From the NCBI GenBank assembly GCA_015680685.1, contig MNCI01027234.1, positions 179,667 to 218,263 of the forward strand: 38,597 nucleotides of DNA, read 5' to 3'. The DNA is from Gnetum montanum (lineage: Eukaryota; Streptophyta; Gnetopsida; Gnetales; Gnetaceae). Shown in pieces: positions 30,542-38,597 of this stretch. The notes beneath the pieces are model-generated. The model was given only the letters and a program-made list of their open reading frames with translations, did no database searches and was not told where the DNA came from. Made by a program: the position numbers and the translations under genes. The number at the start of each line of letters is the position of its first letter. The stretch's first letter is position 1.

Positions 30542-32459
30542 AATGAAAACTTGTCCTCGAGTTCCATACAAAATATTGGGAAGGTATGAGATTATTGATT
30601 GAATGAAAACTGACGGCAACATGGAATGATAGACTCAAAGTGCTTGGTGAATGGATCGAAAAACATATTATAACATTGGTATTCATAACCACTGTGGTGA
30701 ACACTGTACATAGATGACATCTAGACCCTCTTTTGACAACTTGAAGAGAGAGAGAGAAAAAAAGAAAAGAAAATGAGATGTGTTGCTACTAATGTCAAAA
30801 TTGTGCACATGGTTGTTCATCCATGGCCACATGATTAAGTGTGTTCTTTGCGTAAATGCTCCAGCTCTAGTCCATCTTGAGTGCTCCCTCCTATCCTAGT
30901 CCATTGTTCATGTGATCGGCATCAGCACACAACACGGTCATGAACTAGCAAGGATAGATAAGATATAATGTAAGTGATACCTTGCCTCGATATGAAGGCA
31001 CATTGACTAGGTTGTGGGTATGGAAGATACTGGGTTGGAGGTTTGTAGTTGATAACTATCGAAGGTGTAGGGATAAGATAAGTAATGGAATGGAAAAATT
31101 TATGACAAGGACCCCCACGACTAAGAGTAAACGTCTGGTAGCAATAGGATGGAAAACAAAAGGAAAAGAAAGATAAGAGGAATAACAATGATGAAGCTAA
31201 TAAAAATGCATAGAAGGACAGAGAAAAATAGATGTGATAGATGGGGTGAAATGGGAAATAGTTGATTACTAGAAATGTTTTTAGGAAAAGAATGTAGCAA
31301 TTGCACCAAAAGGGAATGCTAGTGGGTCCTTCCCAAAGCAGGCTCATGCTCTTTATGCCCTAACAAACCCACAAACCGAAGAGTCCGTAGGCTCTTAGAA
31401 TGACTTATGGAGATAATTATTAAGAATTCACCCACAAGAATTTACAAAATAATAACAATGCACCAACAAAAATATAGACTAATCATAAAACTGGTAATGA
31501 GGTGGAATATTAGGAAGAAATATGGAAAGAAAAGAGAGAATGGAATGGGATCCCAAAATCAAGGTTGTGTAAAGTCCCTTGTGTATTGTGTGGTTAAGGT
31601 GACTTAATAAAATTCATTCCAAATCTAGATTAAAACTAACCACATCCAATGACCTTGCATCAACATACTTGGCCAACCCATCCTCCTAAAGCAACAAGAA
31701 TGCTTTTATAGAGCAACTACCATTCCAACAAGAGAAGAATAGAGAAGCAAGAAGTGATTAAGGGCCTTAGTTAGAAGAAACCTTCAGGCATGGGTAACAT
31801 GTCTTTCTAGTGCCATAACCAATGCTTGTAGCCCATGTTCCTTTATTATGTCTAAGGGGTATGCTTTGAATTCCCACCAATTTTTTTGAGTGAGAACCAC
31901 ATCATGCAAAGAGTTATTTGATTTAGTTAACTTCCTAATATTGGTCAATAGTGGAATGGTGGAGACCCATGAAAAACATCCAAGTACTCAAGAGAATGGC
32001 TAGCACAAATGCATTGAATCCCCCTTGAAGTTACATCCTTTTCAATCTATTTGAATCTTTCCTTGATTTGAAGAATACCAAGCCACAAATTCATTCATAA
32101 GTTTGCTTAGAAAAAGGGACAATATAGTTCCAAAAGCAAGGGAGACCATATAGTTGAGTAGATGAATGGATGATGTGGACTCATTGCCTATTTTATCTAA
32201 AGAAACCATATCTTAGCATCACATTAAAAGTCAAAGGTAAGAACTAAACATTAGCAATCAACATTATTATAGTACAATTCACCATCATGAAAACTTATTA
32301 TATGACGAGTGAGATTAAATCAAACAAAATGTAATAGAGAAAGAAATAGTAAAGATGTTAATGATGATGTAAAATAAATAAATAAATATGAAAAATGCGT
32401 AAAACAAAAATGTGCAAAAAAAAAACAAAAGAAACTGAGGGCTTAGAATGACTAGCATT
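30542..32459 (-). other. 3' untranslated region of element D
   Basis: No gene. It aligns with B and A: acceptor-like block near 30925 (disrupted), PPT-like ACCCCCACGACTA near 31107-31119, GGGCATAAAGAGCATGAGCC block near 31350, A-rich minisatellite 32370-32440. The frame 30922-31347 is hydrophobic and has no counterpart in other copies. Confidence 0.65.
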
Positions 32460-33499
32460 GGCAGCCATCTTCCCCATGATTGAGTGAGAAGGAAGAGATC
32501 CGAAATAATGAGCAGGGTTGCCCATTAACAGAGGTAGTGCTAGTACTAGCTATTTTAAGCTCATGGAAAGGTTTAGTTTGCTAGATGTTGACTAATAATT
32601 TCTTACCCAGGCTTTCAGGTTAATAGATTATCATAGCCCCTAAAGGAAATGTTTCATGAATGATATAAGGTCCTTTCCATAGCGTTTGAAATTTAGTTCA
32701 TTGTGGCACAGGTGCGGGATTCCAATAAAGAACCCTATCTCCTAGTTGGTATCTGAATTTTCTAATTTTTAGTTTGTTGGATGACAGGGCTACTAATCGA
32801 TTTTCATCTAGCAAGTTAAGATTAATTAACCATTTTTTTTGTGTTAGACTGAGGTCAAGGTGAAGGCTACATGCTGTAGATAGTGTATGGAGGTTTACTT
32901 GGATAGGAAATGTTGGAAGTTTATCGTACACTAAATCATAGGGAGAGTAGCCTATAGGGAGTTTCCATGTGGAGTGGTATGCCCAAAGAGCATCATTCAA
33001 TTTTGTGCTCTAGGGTCGCCTATATTTGCTAATGGTTCATATCAAGATTTTTGTGATTTTCCTATTGGTGACTTTGACTTGACCATTTACTTATGGATGA
33101 TATGATGCAGTTAGTTTATGCTTGACTCCTAAGCATTGCATCAACTATCAAAAAGTTGCACCTGTAAAATGTGTACCATTATTAGAAATAAGTGCACGAG
33201 GCACACCAAACCTGTTTACGATTTGTTGTTGAATAAATCTTGCAATGGTAGATGATGTATAGTTGGTAATAGTGGCTACTTTTGCCCACTTTGTATAATA
33301 GTCAACATCAACAGCAATGTATGCTTTTCCATTGGACATTGGTGTAATAGGCCCCATAAAATTAATACCCCATATCCATTGTTGTGGACCCTCCATTCTA
33401 ATAGTCATTTACCCATCATGTTGGTAGCACCCAAAAGATTGGACAAAATGATGGGTGCCTCGAAATAATGTAGGCCAATAATATCCTACAAGTAAGATT
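32460..33499 (-). pseudogene. Integrase of element D, decayed
   Basis: Zinc-finger end CYQHDG just before 33410, then the catalytic core (33148-33408): GINFMGPITPMSNGKAYIAV with the first Asp in DVDYYTKWA, and FGVPRALISNNGTHF, where the family has ISDGGTHF, so the second catalytic Asp is Asn here. After a stop, 32698-33000 gives ALWAYHSTWKLPIGYSPYDL (with the region of the usual Glu upstream broken) and YQLGDRVLYWNPAPVPQ. Integrase inserts the cDNA into the genome; this copy is inactive. It is the only integrase core in the window. Confidence 0.82.
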
Positions 33500-34399
33500 T
33501 TAATGGTTGTACATCTCCTAGTGTAATGAACCCCATGAGTGTCTTGGAGAATTTGCAGTTGATCTACATCAGGAACACACAATCAAACCAAGCCATCAGA
33601 ACATACCTTGTAAAGGTGTTTGTTAATTTCTATGAAGTGTTTGACTCGGTGGAGAAACTGTTGTTTCTTTTTAATGTCTAGGCCTTGTGGTGTTTCTTGT
33701 GCAAGAAGATAAGTAAGGATGCTATTATACCAATTTGTATCTGTGTAGGCCTTTACAATCAATCATCATATGATCAAACTCTTGTAACATCACGAGCCAT
33801 CGTATGATGCGAGGGCTCACCGTTGGTTTATTCATAAGGAATCAAATTGCACTATGATTTGTATGCATAAATATTTTATAGCCTAATACATAGTGCCTAA
33901 ATTTTTCTAGTGCGAACACCACAATCATTAATTCTTTTTCTACTGTGTTGTAGTTGAGTTGTGCACCAGCAATACTTTGACTTGCAAAGTGAATGTAATA
34001 GGGATGTTTTTGGTTATCTAACTATGTAAATACAGCTCCTAAAGAAAAATTGGATGTGTCAGTCATTATATGGAATGGTCTAGACTAGTCAGGAGCTTGT
34101 AGAATGGGTGTTCCTACTAGCTTCTTCTTCAAGGTTTGGAAAGCTAGCTCACATTCCTTGGTCCATTCAAAAGGTACATCCTTTTTCGTTAATTCTACCA
34201 ATGGTTTTGCGATTTTTGAAAAGTTCTCAATGAAGCGTCTAAAATAGCCCATATGTCCAAGGAATGATCGTATGTCTTTTATGATTTTACGTTGACAAGT
34301 GATGCCTTGGATGACTTTAATTTTCTCAAGATCTACCTCCATCCTTGTTTGTGAAATTTTATGCCCTAATACAATGCCCTCTTTGACCATTAAATGGAT
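33500..34399 (-). pseudogene. RNase H region of element D
   Basis: 34085-34390 covers the RT connection: LGHKISQTRMEVDLEKIKVI, SFLGHMGYFRRFIENFSKIA and VELTKKDVPFEWTKECELAF. Further on, in a frame with stops, TSNFSLGAVFT, QSIAGAQLNYNTVEKELM and FALEKFRHYVLGYKIFMHT are recognisable as the RNase H domain of Ty3/gypsy pol. Broken by stops near 33780 and 34020. The same segment is deleted from B and C. Confidence 0.78.
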
Positions 34400-35639
34400 T
34401 TTTTATCAATTAAGCCTTAGGTTGGCTTTAATACATTGTTTCAGTACGTGCTCTAATCGGTCCAATGCTTGTTCAAATTTTTCTTCATAGGTAGAGAAAT
34501 CATCCATAAAAACCTCCACACCATTCCCTATTTACTGCTGAAATATACTAGAAACCAGACATTGAAATGTTGCTGGGGCATTGCATAAGCCAAATGACAT
34601 CTGCCTATATGAAAATATCCCCCAAGGACTTGTGAATGTAGTCTTAGCTTGGTCTTCTAGTGCTATTTGAATTTGGTTGTACCCACTATAACCGTCCAGA
34701 AAACTATAATAGCAATGCCCTACAATGGTATCTAAGACTTGGCCAGCGAATGGCAATGGGAAATGGTCTTTAAATGTTGCCATGTTCAATAGCCTAAAGT
34801 CTATACACATCCTTCATTTACCTCCGTGTTTAGGCACAATGACTAATGGACTAACTCTTTCACTGGCAGCAATGGTGTAGATGAACCCAACCTTTAGAAT
34901 TTATTCAATTTATTCTTTAACTACTTGGTTAAGCTTTGGGTTTAGTTGTCTCTACAGTTGTCATTGAGGCTTCATAGAAGGATTAGTATAGATTCTATGT
35001 TGGCATATCCTAGGGTCTATTCTGGCTAATTTGGGATATGACCAAGGAAAGGCTTTCAACCATTTTTTTATCATCTTCAACAGTCTTTTTTTTGTTGAGG
35101 AGTGAGCTTAGCGTTAATGATTACTAGTTTTCCATTCTTGAGAAATGTATACTCCATACTGGTAGGCAATGGTTTTAACTCAAGGGGATCTTACTTAAAC
35201 TCATTAGGGATTTTCAACTTCCCCTAGTTGATATTTTCGATGCAAGACTTGGAAGTTGGCAATGGACTTGCTCTAATGTATCTATGCTATCGATATAGGC
35301 ACAAGTCAAGCTCTTAGTTGGTTTCATGCATAAAGTTGAACTACTTTTTAGGTTAGCTATCAGCCACTAGGTGCCTTCTTATCTTGTGGCTACTGCATAT
35401 AGGAATCTTTGTATGTTGGTTATTTGTGCACACTAGTTGCATGCAGGCAATGTTAAGCATTGTACAAACCAGGAATTTTGCACGTAGTTACACCCTGTGT
35501 CACTGTATGCGATGCATGGAACTTTCTTCTTCTTGATCTTTTCAAACATATCTTCTTTTGATATTTCTAGGGAAAGATCATGTATTCTTAGGTGTGCATC
35601 AATCGTACTCAGCCATACTCTTTCCATTATAATTGGGAA
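34400..35639 (-). pseudogene. Reverse transcriptase and linker of element D, FMDD intact
   Basis: Main block 34532-34810: CIDFRLLNMATFKDHFPLPF, FLDGYSGYNQIQIALEDQ and FGLCNAPATFQ. The active site FMDDF is intact at 34499-34510. A stop lies between FQ and the active-site block, so the frame is not continuous. The linker 35433-35627 contains VPCIAYSDTGCNYVQ. This is the best-preserved RT of the window but still a pseudogene. Confidence 0.85.
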
Positions 35640-36099
35640 GACCCCTTACAATTGTTAACTTGGATCACTAGGAAATTAGCTGGATATGACCACCCACAAA
35701 TAGTGGTGACAGTGTCCTCCACTAGTCCTAATGGGACAGTGTCCTCCACTAGTCCTAATGGGACAGTGATGGACTGGTTGGCCAACTCTAAGTGAATGTT
35801 ACTCTTTTTTAGCAGAGGCAGGTTTTAGGCTTTATACATTTCTTGAGAGATTAAGTTAACACCAGAACCTGAATATAAAAGAGCTTTTCAAGGCTCATTC
35901 CCAATAATTTACAAATATATAAGAGGACTTCCAGGATCAGAGAATTTCCTAGAAAGATGACCAACTTTAATCCAATCAATGATGGTGTGAGTTAACATGA
36001 TAGTGTGCATGGAGTGTGGTTTTTGGTTCGAAGGAAGCTCTGAAGATTTGAATGATGGTGAGGCATTTGGAGGACTAGCTGCTTGTGGTTGTAAGGACT
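35640..36099 (-). pseudogene. Protease region of element D, catalytic Asp lost
   Basis: Minus-strand sequence gives MLTHTIIDWIKVGHLSRKF, then at 35864-35887 LLYSGSGVNLISQEMYKA where C reads LDLGSNVNLISQEMYKA. The catalytic Asp codon is TAT (Tyr). An in-frame 27-bp tandem duplication sits at 35708-35761. Confidence 0.72.
35708..35761. repeat. Perfect 27-bp tandem duplication in D
   Basis: Two identical units, 35708-35734 and 35735-35761, starting GACAGTGTCCTCCACTAGTC. Copy C has one unit at the same place. The length is a multiple of three. Confidence 0.92.
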
Positions 36100-36462
36100 T
36101 GGTTGGACTTTTGGTTCTAAAGAAAGGTCTTTTCTTTAATTGGTTGTCTAAACCAATAGCAGGTTGAGAATTGAAAACCCTTGTAGCATTACGTTGCTAT
36201 GGCTGGGCAAGAAGTTTGACCTACATAGTTAGAGCAGGTGGTAATGGAGCTAAGCATGGAAGAGGTGTAGTTGGATGGGAAGGATAGTGTGTATGTGGAA
36301 CATCATTCCTTGGAGAAGGAGTTCTATAGTACTCATGGTTTTGGTAGTGAGGTTCAAGAACAATGTGGCTAGTAGCGTCACATGGAGAGATCTGTTGCTG
36401 AACATAATACCTGTATGGGTTAGGTTGATGGTAAGTGTTGGCACATTTGGCCATTCCATGGA
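36100..36462 (-). pseudogene. gag C-terminal fragment of element D
   Basis: The frame 36221-36454 is rich in Tyr, His and Pro (NPYRYYVQQQ, EPHYQNHEYY) and aligns with the gag C-terminal part of C (27219-27449). Homology ends near 36462; the remaining gag, primer site and 5' LTR are not present to the right. Confidence 0.7.
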
Positions 36463-36470
36463 ACAGTTAA

Positions 36471-36734
36471 AATATTTTATTCAAAATTGTAAGAATTTAT
36501 GGTTGTAAGTTAAGTACAGCCTTAGTATTGAAGGTTGATGGGTGTTTTAGTTTAGAAGATTGATTTACTGGTAAAGATTTTATGTTGAAGCCTTTTGGGT
36601 ATAAGATGAAAGTGCCGGATTATTCCCTTTTCAAAGATCAGAAGATAGTAAAATCAGTAAGGAAGGGAGTATATTATTTATGTAATAGGCACAAAGTTGC
36701 AGATCTCGGTTGTGAAATTCGGTTGTATCCTTAA
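36471..36734 (+). pseudogene. Possible decayed coding segment next to the D breakpoint
   Basis: 87 codons between stops with one internal TGA (36561-36563). After it come 56 codons such as KDFMLKPFGYKMKVPDYSLF and KGVYYLCNRHKVADLGCEIR, with a mixed composition unlike the T-rich noise frames. No family is recognised. It starts within ten bases of the point where D homology stops, so an exon or another element could have been broken here. A chance frame is also possible. Confidence 0.2.
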
Positions 36735-37925
36735 AAAGACAACATTTGAAATTTCATGTAAAACAAGAAGTAATCAAAAAAAAATCGGCAACGCCTTGAG
36801 TGTTTTGAAAATTATGCAGCACCAGTGGAGAGAAAAGAAGACTGCGGTGTAACTGGAAAATACATGACCACCGTAAAATCATGGTCAAGCCATCAAATGT
36901 CTCCGCCGCTGTCGCTCTGCACCACCGCAACCGTTGACGTTGCTGATTTCCTTTTTCAAAAAATCAAGAACAAAACATTGGAGGCGATCTCAAGGCGATT
37001 CCGCAGAGAATGGATGAACAACGGCAGCACAGAAGGGTCAGCAGCGTGTGCAGCAGTGTGCGTAGAAAGGTCAGCAGCGGGTGTAGGCAAACAAACAGAA
37101 AAAACGCAGGAAACCCTAAGTCAGTTTTGGGGGTAAAACATGAATTGAAATCCTCTGTTTGGGCGCGTAGTTATTCAAAAAACCCCTTTCTTCTCCAGCA
37201 CGATTCGGCAGAGTTAGATTGCAGTTGCAGGGCCTTCCCCCGCGGTGATCGTGAGTTACGATCTTACAGGGCCCTATTGTGCGGAGGCAGTTTGAATCGG
37301 TGGCTTCGGATGATGCTACATATGAATCTTACTTCAAACATGTGTGGGTTCTTGCAGGTTCCGGGAAGAAATAGGAGAAAGTAAAATAAAATTAAGAGAC
37401 ACATGTCCATCAGTAAATGTGGAAAGAATATTGAACCGCAGCGGTGATTGGTTCGTAAACAAGTCATCTTCAACCACGGCCATCACGGCATTCAAGCTCA
37501 ACCTTATTGCATCTTCTGCAAGTATCATTGATTGTCATCATTTAGATTTTGGACAGTCCACGAATTCAGCAGAGAGGACGACAACACCGATGCAGACGTG
37601 AACGCAGTAAGGAGAGCCTCTGCGGCAAGACAGAACGCCTTCAAGCCATGTCATGGACGTCATTATATCTGTCAGGCTCATCATCGGCAATGATGCCCTT
37701 GAATAAGCCACATCGATGGAGGATCCAAACACCATGAAGTAGCAACAATAACAGCCATCGGAGATTTTAAGGGTTTAAACCAAGATTAGTGCCATATGAA
37801 TTATAAATTTTTCAAATTCTGTGGTTGGTTTGAAGACTTAGAGACCTGCCATCATTTACCCCAAGTTATGAAATATATTATTTACTGCCCATTAAAAATT
37901 TGCAATATTGGTTATCCTATTCAAT
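36735..37925. other. Possible host DNA with weak coding-like fragments
   Basis: GC content rises at 36830-37740 and no repeat of the window recurs here. A telobox-like AAACCCTAA lies near 37106. Several short frames are open on both strands, for example plus 36825-37136 (Ala/Val/Ser-rich), plus 37265-37372 (RQFESVASDDATYESYFKHV, bounded by AG-type acceptor CTTACAG) and minus 37334-37528 (IRLSLNAVMAVVEDDLFTNQ). None continues convincingly across plausible introns. A degraded gene or promoter/5' leader is possible; I cannot name one. Confidence 0.3.
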
Positions 37926-38597
37926 GTCACAATTACATTAAAGTTAGCATAAAATGCTCCTCATTTTATGCATAACTTCCTAACTCCCTAACTACATAAC
38001 CTTCTCCTAGCTTGTTGGACAAGTAATCTTCTGATTGGTTAGTCAAATTCCTTGAGAGAGAAGTTAGGAGAGATATTTTTGAGATATTTGAAAATTGTAA
38101 CTTCCCTATACATCACTTAGAAGACTTGACATCTCATTTTGGAGAAGCAAAATTAAAAGGATATATATGTATGGAGTAAGTAGCAACTATAGCTTGTATT
38201 CCTATGTATTTTAGAGATTGTATTTTAATTTTCTATGATATTGTAACTACCATGGGCACTTGTCAACCGTAGCATTTTTATCTCTTTTGTGATTCAAACC
38301 ACCTAAAATTGTTGTAACTTACCTAACTTTTTGGGCAAGTAACCTCCTAACTTGTTGGCCAAGTAATCTCCTAATTGGTTGGCCAAGTTACTTGGGAGAG
38401 AATTTAGGTGAGATATTTTTAAATATGTAACTTCCCTACCTATCTTGGAACCCTATAAAAAGGCTTCGGGGGTAAAGGAAAAAAAAAAGAGAAAAGAGGG
38501 AAGGAAGAACATTGGAATCACAAGGGGTCTCACACATCACACTTGGAAGATTTGTAAAGAAGATTTCTTGGAAGATGGCTTGCTAGAATAAAGATTT
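37926..38597 (+). repeat. Probable LTR of another retrotransposon family, running off the window
   Basis: Promoter layout typical of an LTR: TATA box TATAAAAA (38454-38461), then a purine-rich leader, and AATAAA (38587-38592) some 130 bp later at the window edge. A segment of about 115 bp is repeated at an offset of about 340 bp (near 38010-38125 and 38350-38450; AGATATTTTT at 38071 and 38411). In the second copy a ~22-bp unit GGCCAAGTAATCTCCTAA occurs about three times. The start at TGTCACA (37926) is a guess. A host promoter is the alternative. Confidence 0.4.

Larger units (their letters stand above)
15922..36462 (-). mobile_element. Element D: Athila/Tat-like retrotransposon split by the B/C complex
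   Basis: Minus-strand copy whose 3' LTR is in two pieces, 15922-16762 and 30506-30527, around a 13.7-kb nested insertion. The internal region (30528 to about 36462) runs from PPT and 3' untranslated sequence through integrase, RNase H, RT and protease to the C-terminal part of gag, where it stops abruptly; gag N-terminus, primer site and 5' LTR are absent. It is the only copy here that keeps RNase H and the integrase core. Its left end lies in the 3' region of element E, so D probably inserted into E before the right side of both was lost. Confidence 0.8.

Noticed and set aside
30922-31347. Minus-strand 141-codon hydrophobic frame as an env gene
   Set aside because: No counterpart in copies A or B at the same place and no signal-peptide or transmembrane layout beyond general T-richness.
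1-38597. tRNA, rRNA, CRISPR or bacterial-type operon
   Set aside because: No cloverleaf, rRNA signature, spaced identical repeats or contiguous prokaryotic genes were seen; the sequence is plant nuclear repeat DNA.

Overview
The window is a block of plant nuclear DNA made almost entirely of old, nested retrotransposons. I see no intact host gene, tRNA or rRNA. The plant assignment rests on Ty3/gypsy elements whose reverse transcriptase has the Athila/Tat-type signature (IDFRLLN, KDHFPLPF, FLDGYSGYNQ, FGLCNAPATF, FMDDF), on primer sites that fit the 3' end of plant tRNA-Asp, and on a miniature copia-type element with a tRNA-iMet primer site. The many premature stops, often C-to-T or G-to-A, suggest a methylated, TE-rich seed-plant genome. 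The species cannot be told from the sequence.

Layout. 1-3372: 3' part of a plus-strand Athila-like element (A) ending in a 1044-bp LTR. 3373-7931: AT-rich intergenic DNA with a 159-bp tandem duplication, one arm of a 6.4-kb-apart inverted repeat, and a GC-richer low-complexity island (5150-6400). 7932-9515: a tandem array of a miniature LTR element (TRIM-like), LTR-internal-LTR-internal-LTR. 9516-11472: low-copy-looking DNA with weak ORFs, a perfect 56-bp tandem duplication and the second inverted-repeat arm. 11473-11896: another TRIM copy, cut by element E. 11897-15921: element E (plus strand), with LTR, primer site and decayed gag followed directly by the 3' untranslated region; pol is absent. 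15922-36462: element D (minus strand), whose 3' LTR is interrupted by a 13.7-kb insertion, the B/C complex (16763-30500), which has the order LTR-B internal-LTR-C internal-LTR. 36463-37925: possible host DNA with weak coding-like fragments. 37926-38597: a probable LTR of another family running off the window.

How the parts relate. D is the most complete copy (remnants of gag, protease, RT, RNase H and integrase, with an intact FMDD motif), but its protease Asp is gone and its 5' end is missing. B and C each lost RNase H plus the integrase core through different deletions and have damaged RT active sites (FMDN, FMDK); B also lost gag C-terminus plus protease. B and C would therefore have depended on proteins from another copy, if they were mobile in this form. 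The most notable structures are the shared-LTR array flanked by a decayed 5-bp target duplication, two alternative palindromic repeat modules in U3 (14-bp-phased GATATC against a 23-bp TCTAATTATTAGA unit), a PPT-like AGTCATGGGGG motif found up to three times per element, and the TRIM tandem array.

All coordinates and alignments were made by eye; edges of decayed elements may be off by several bases.
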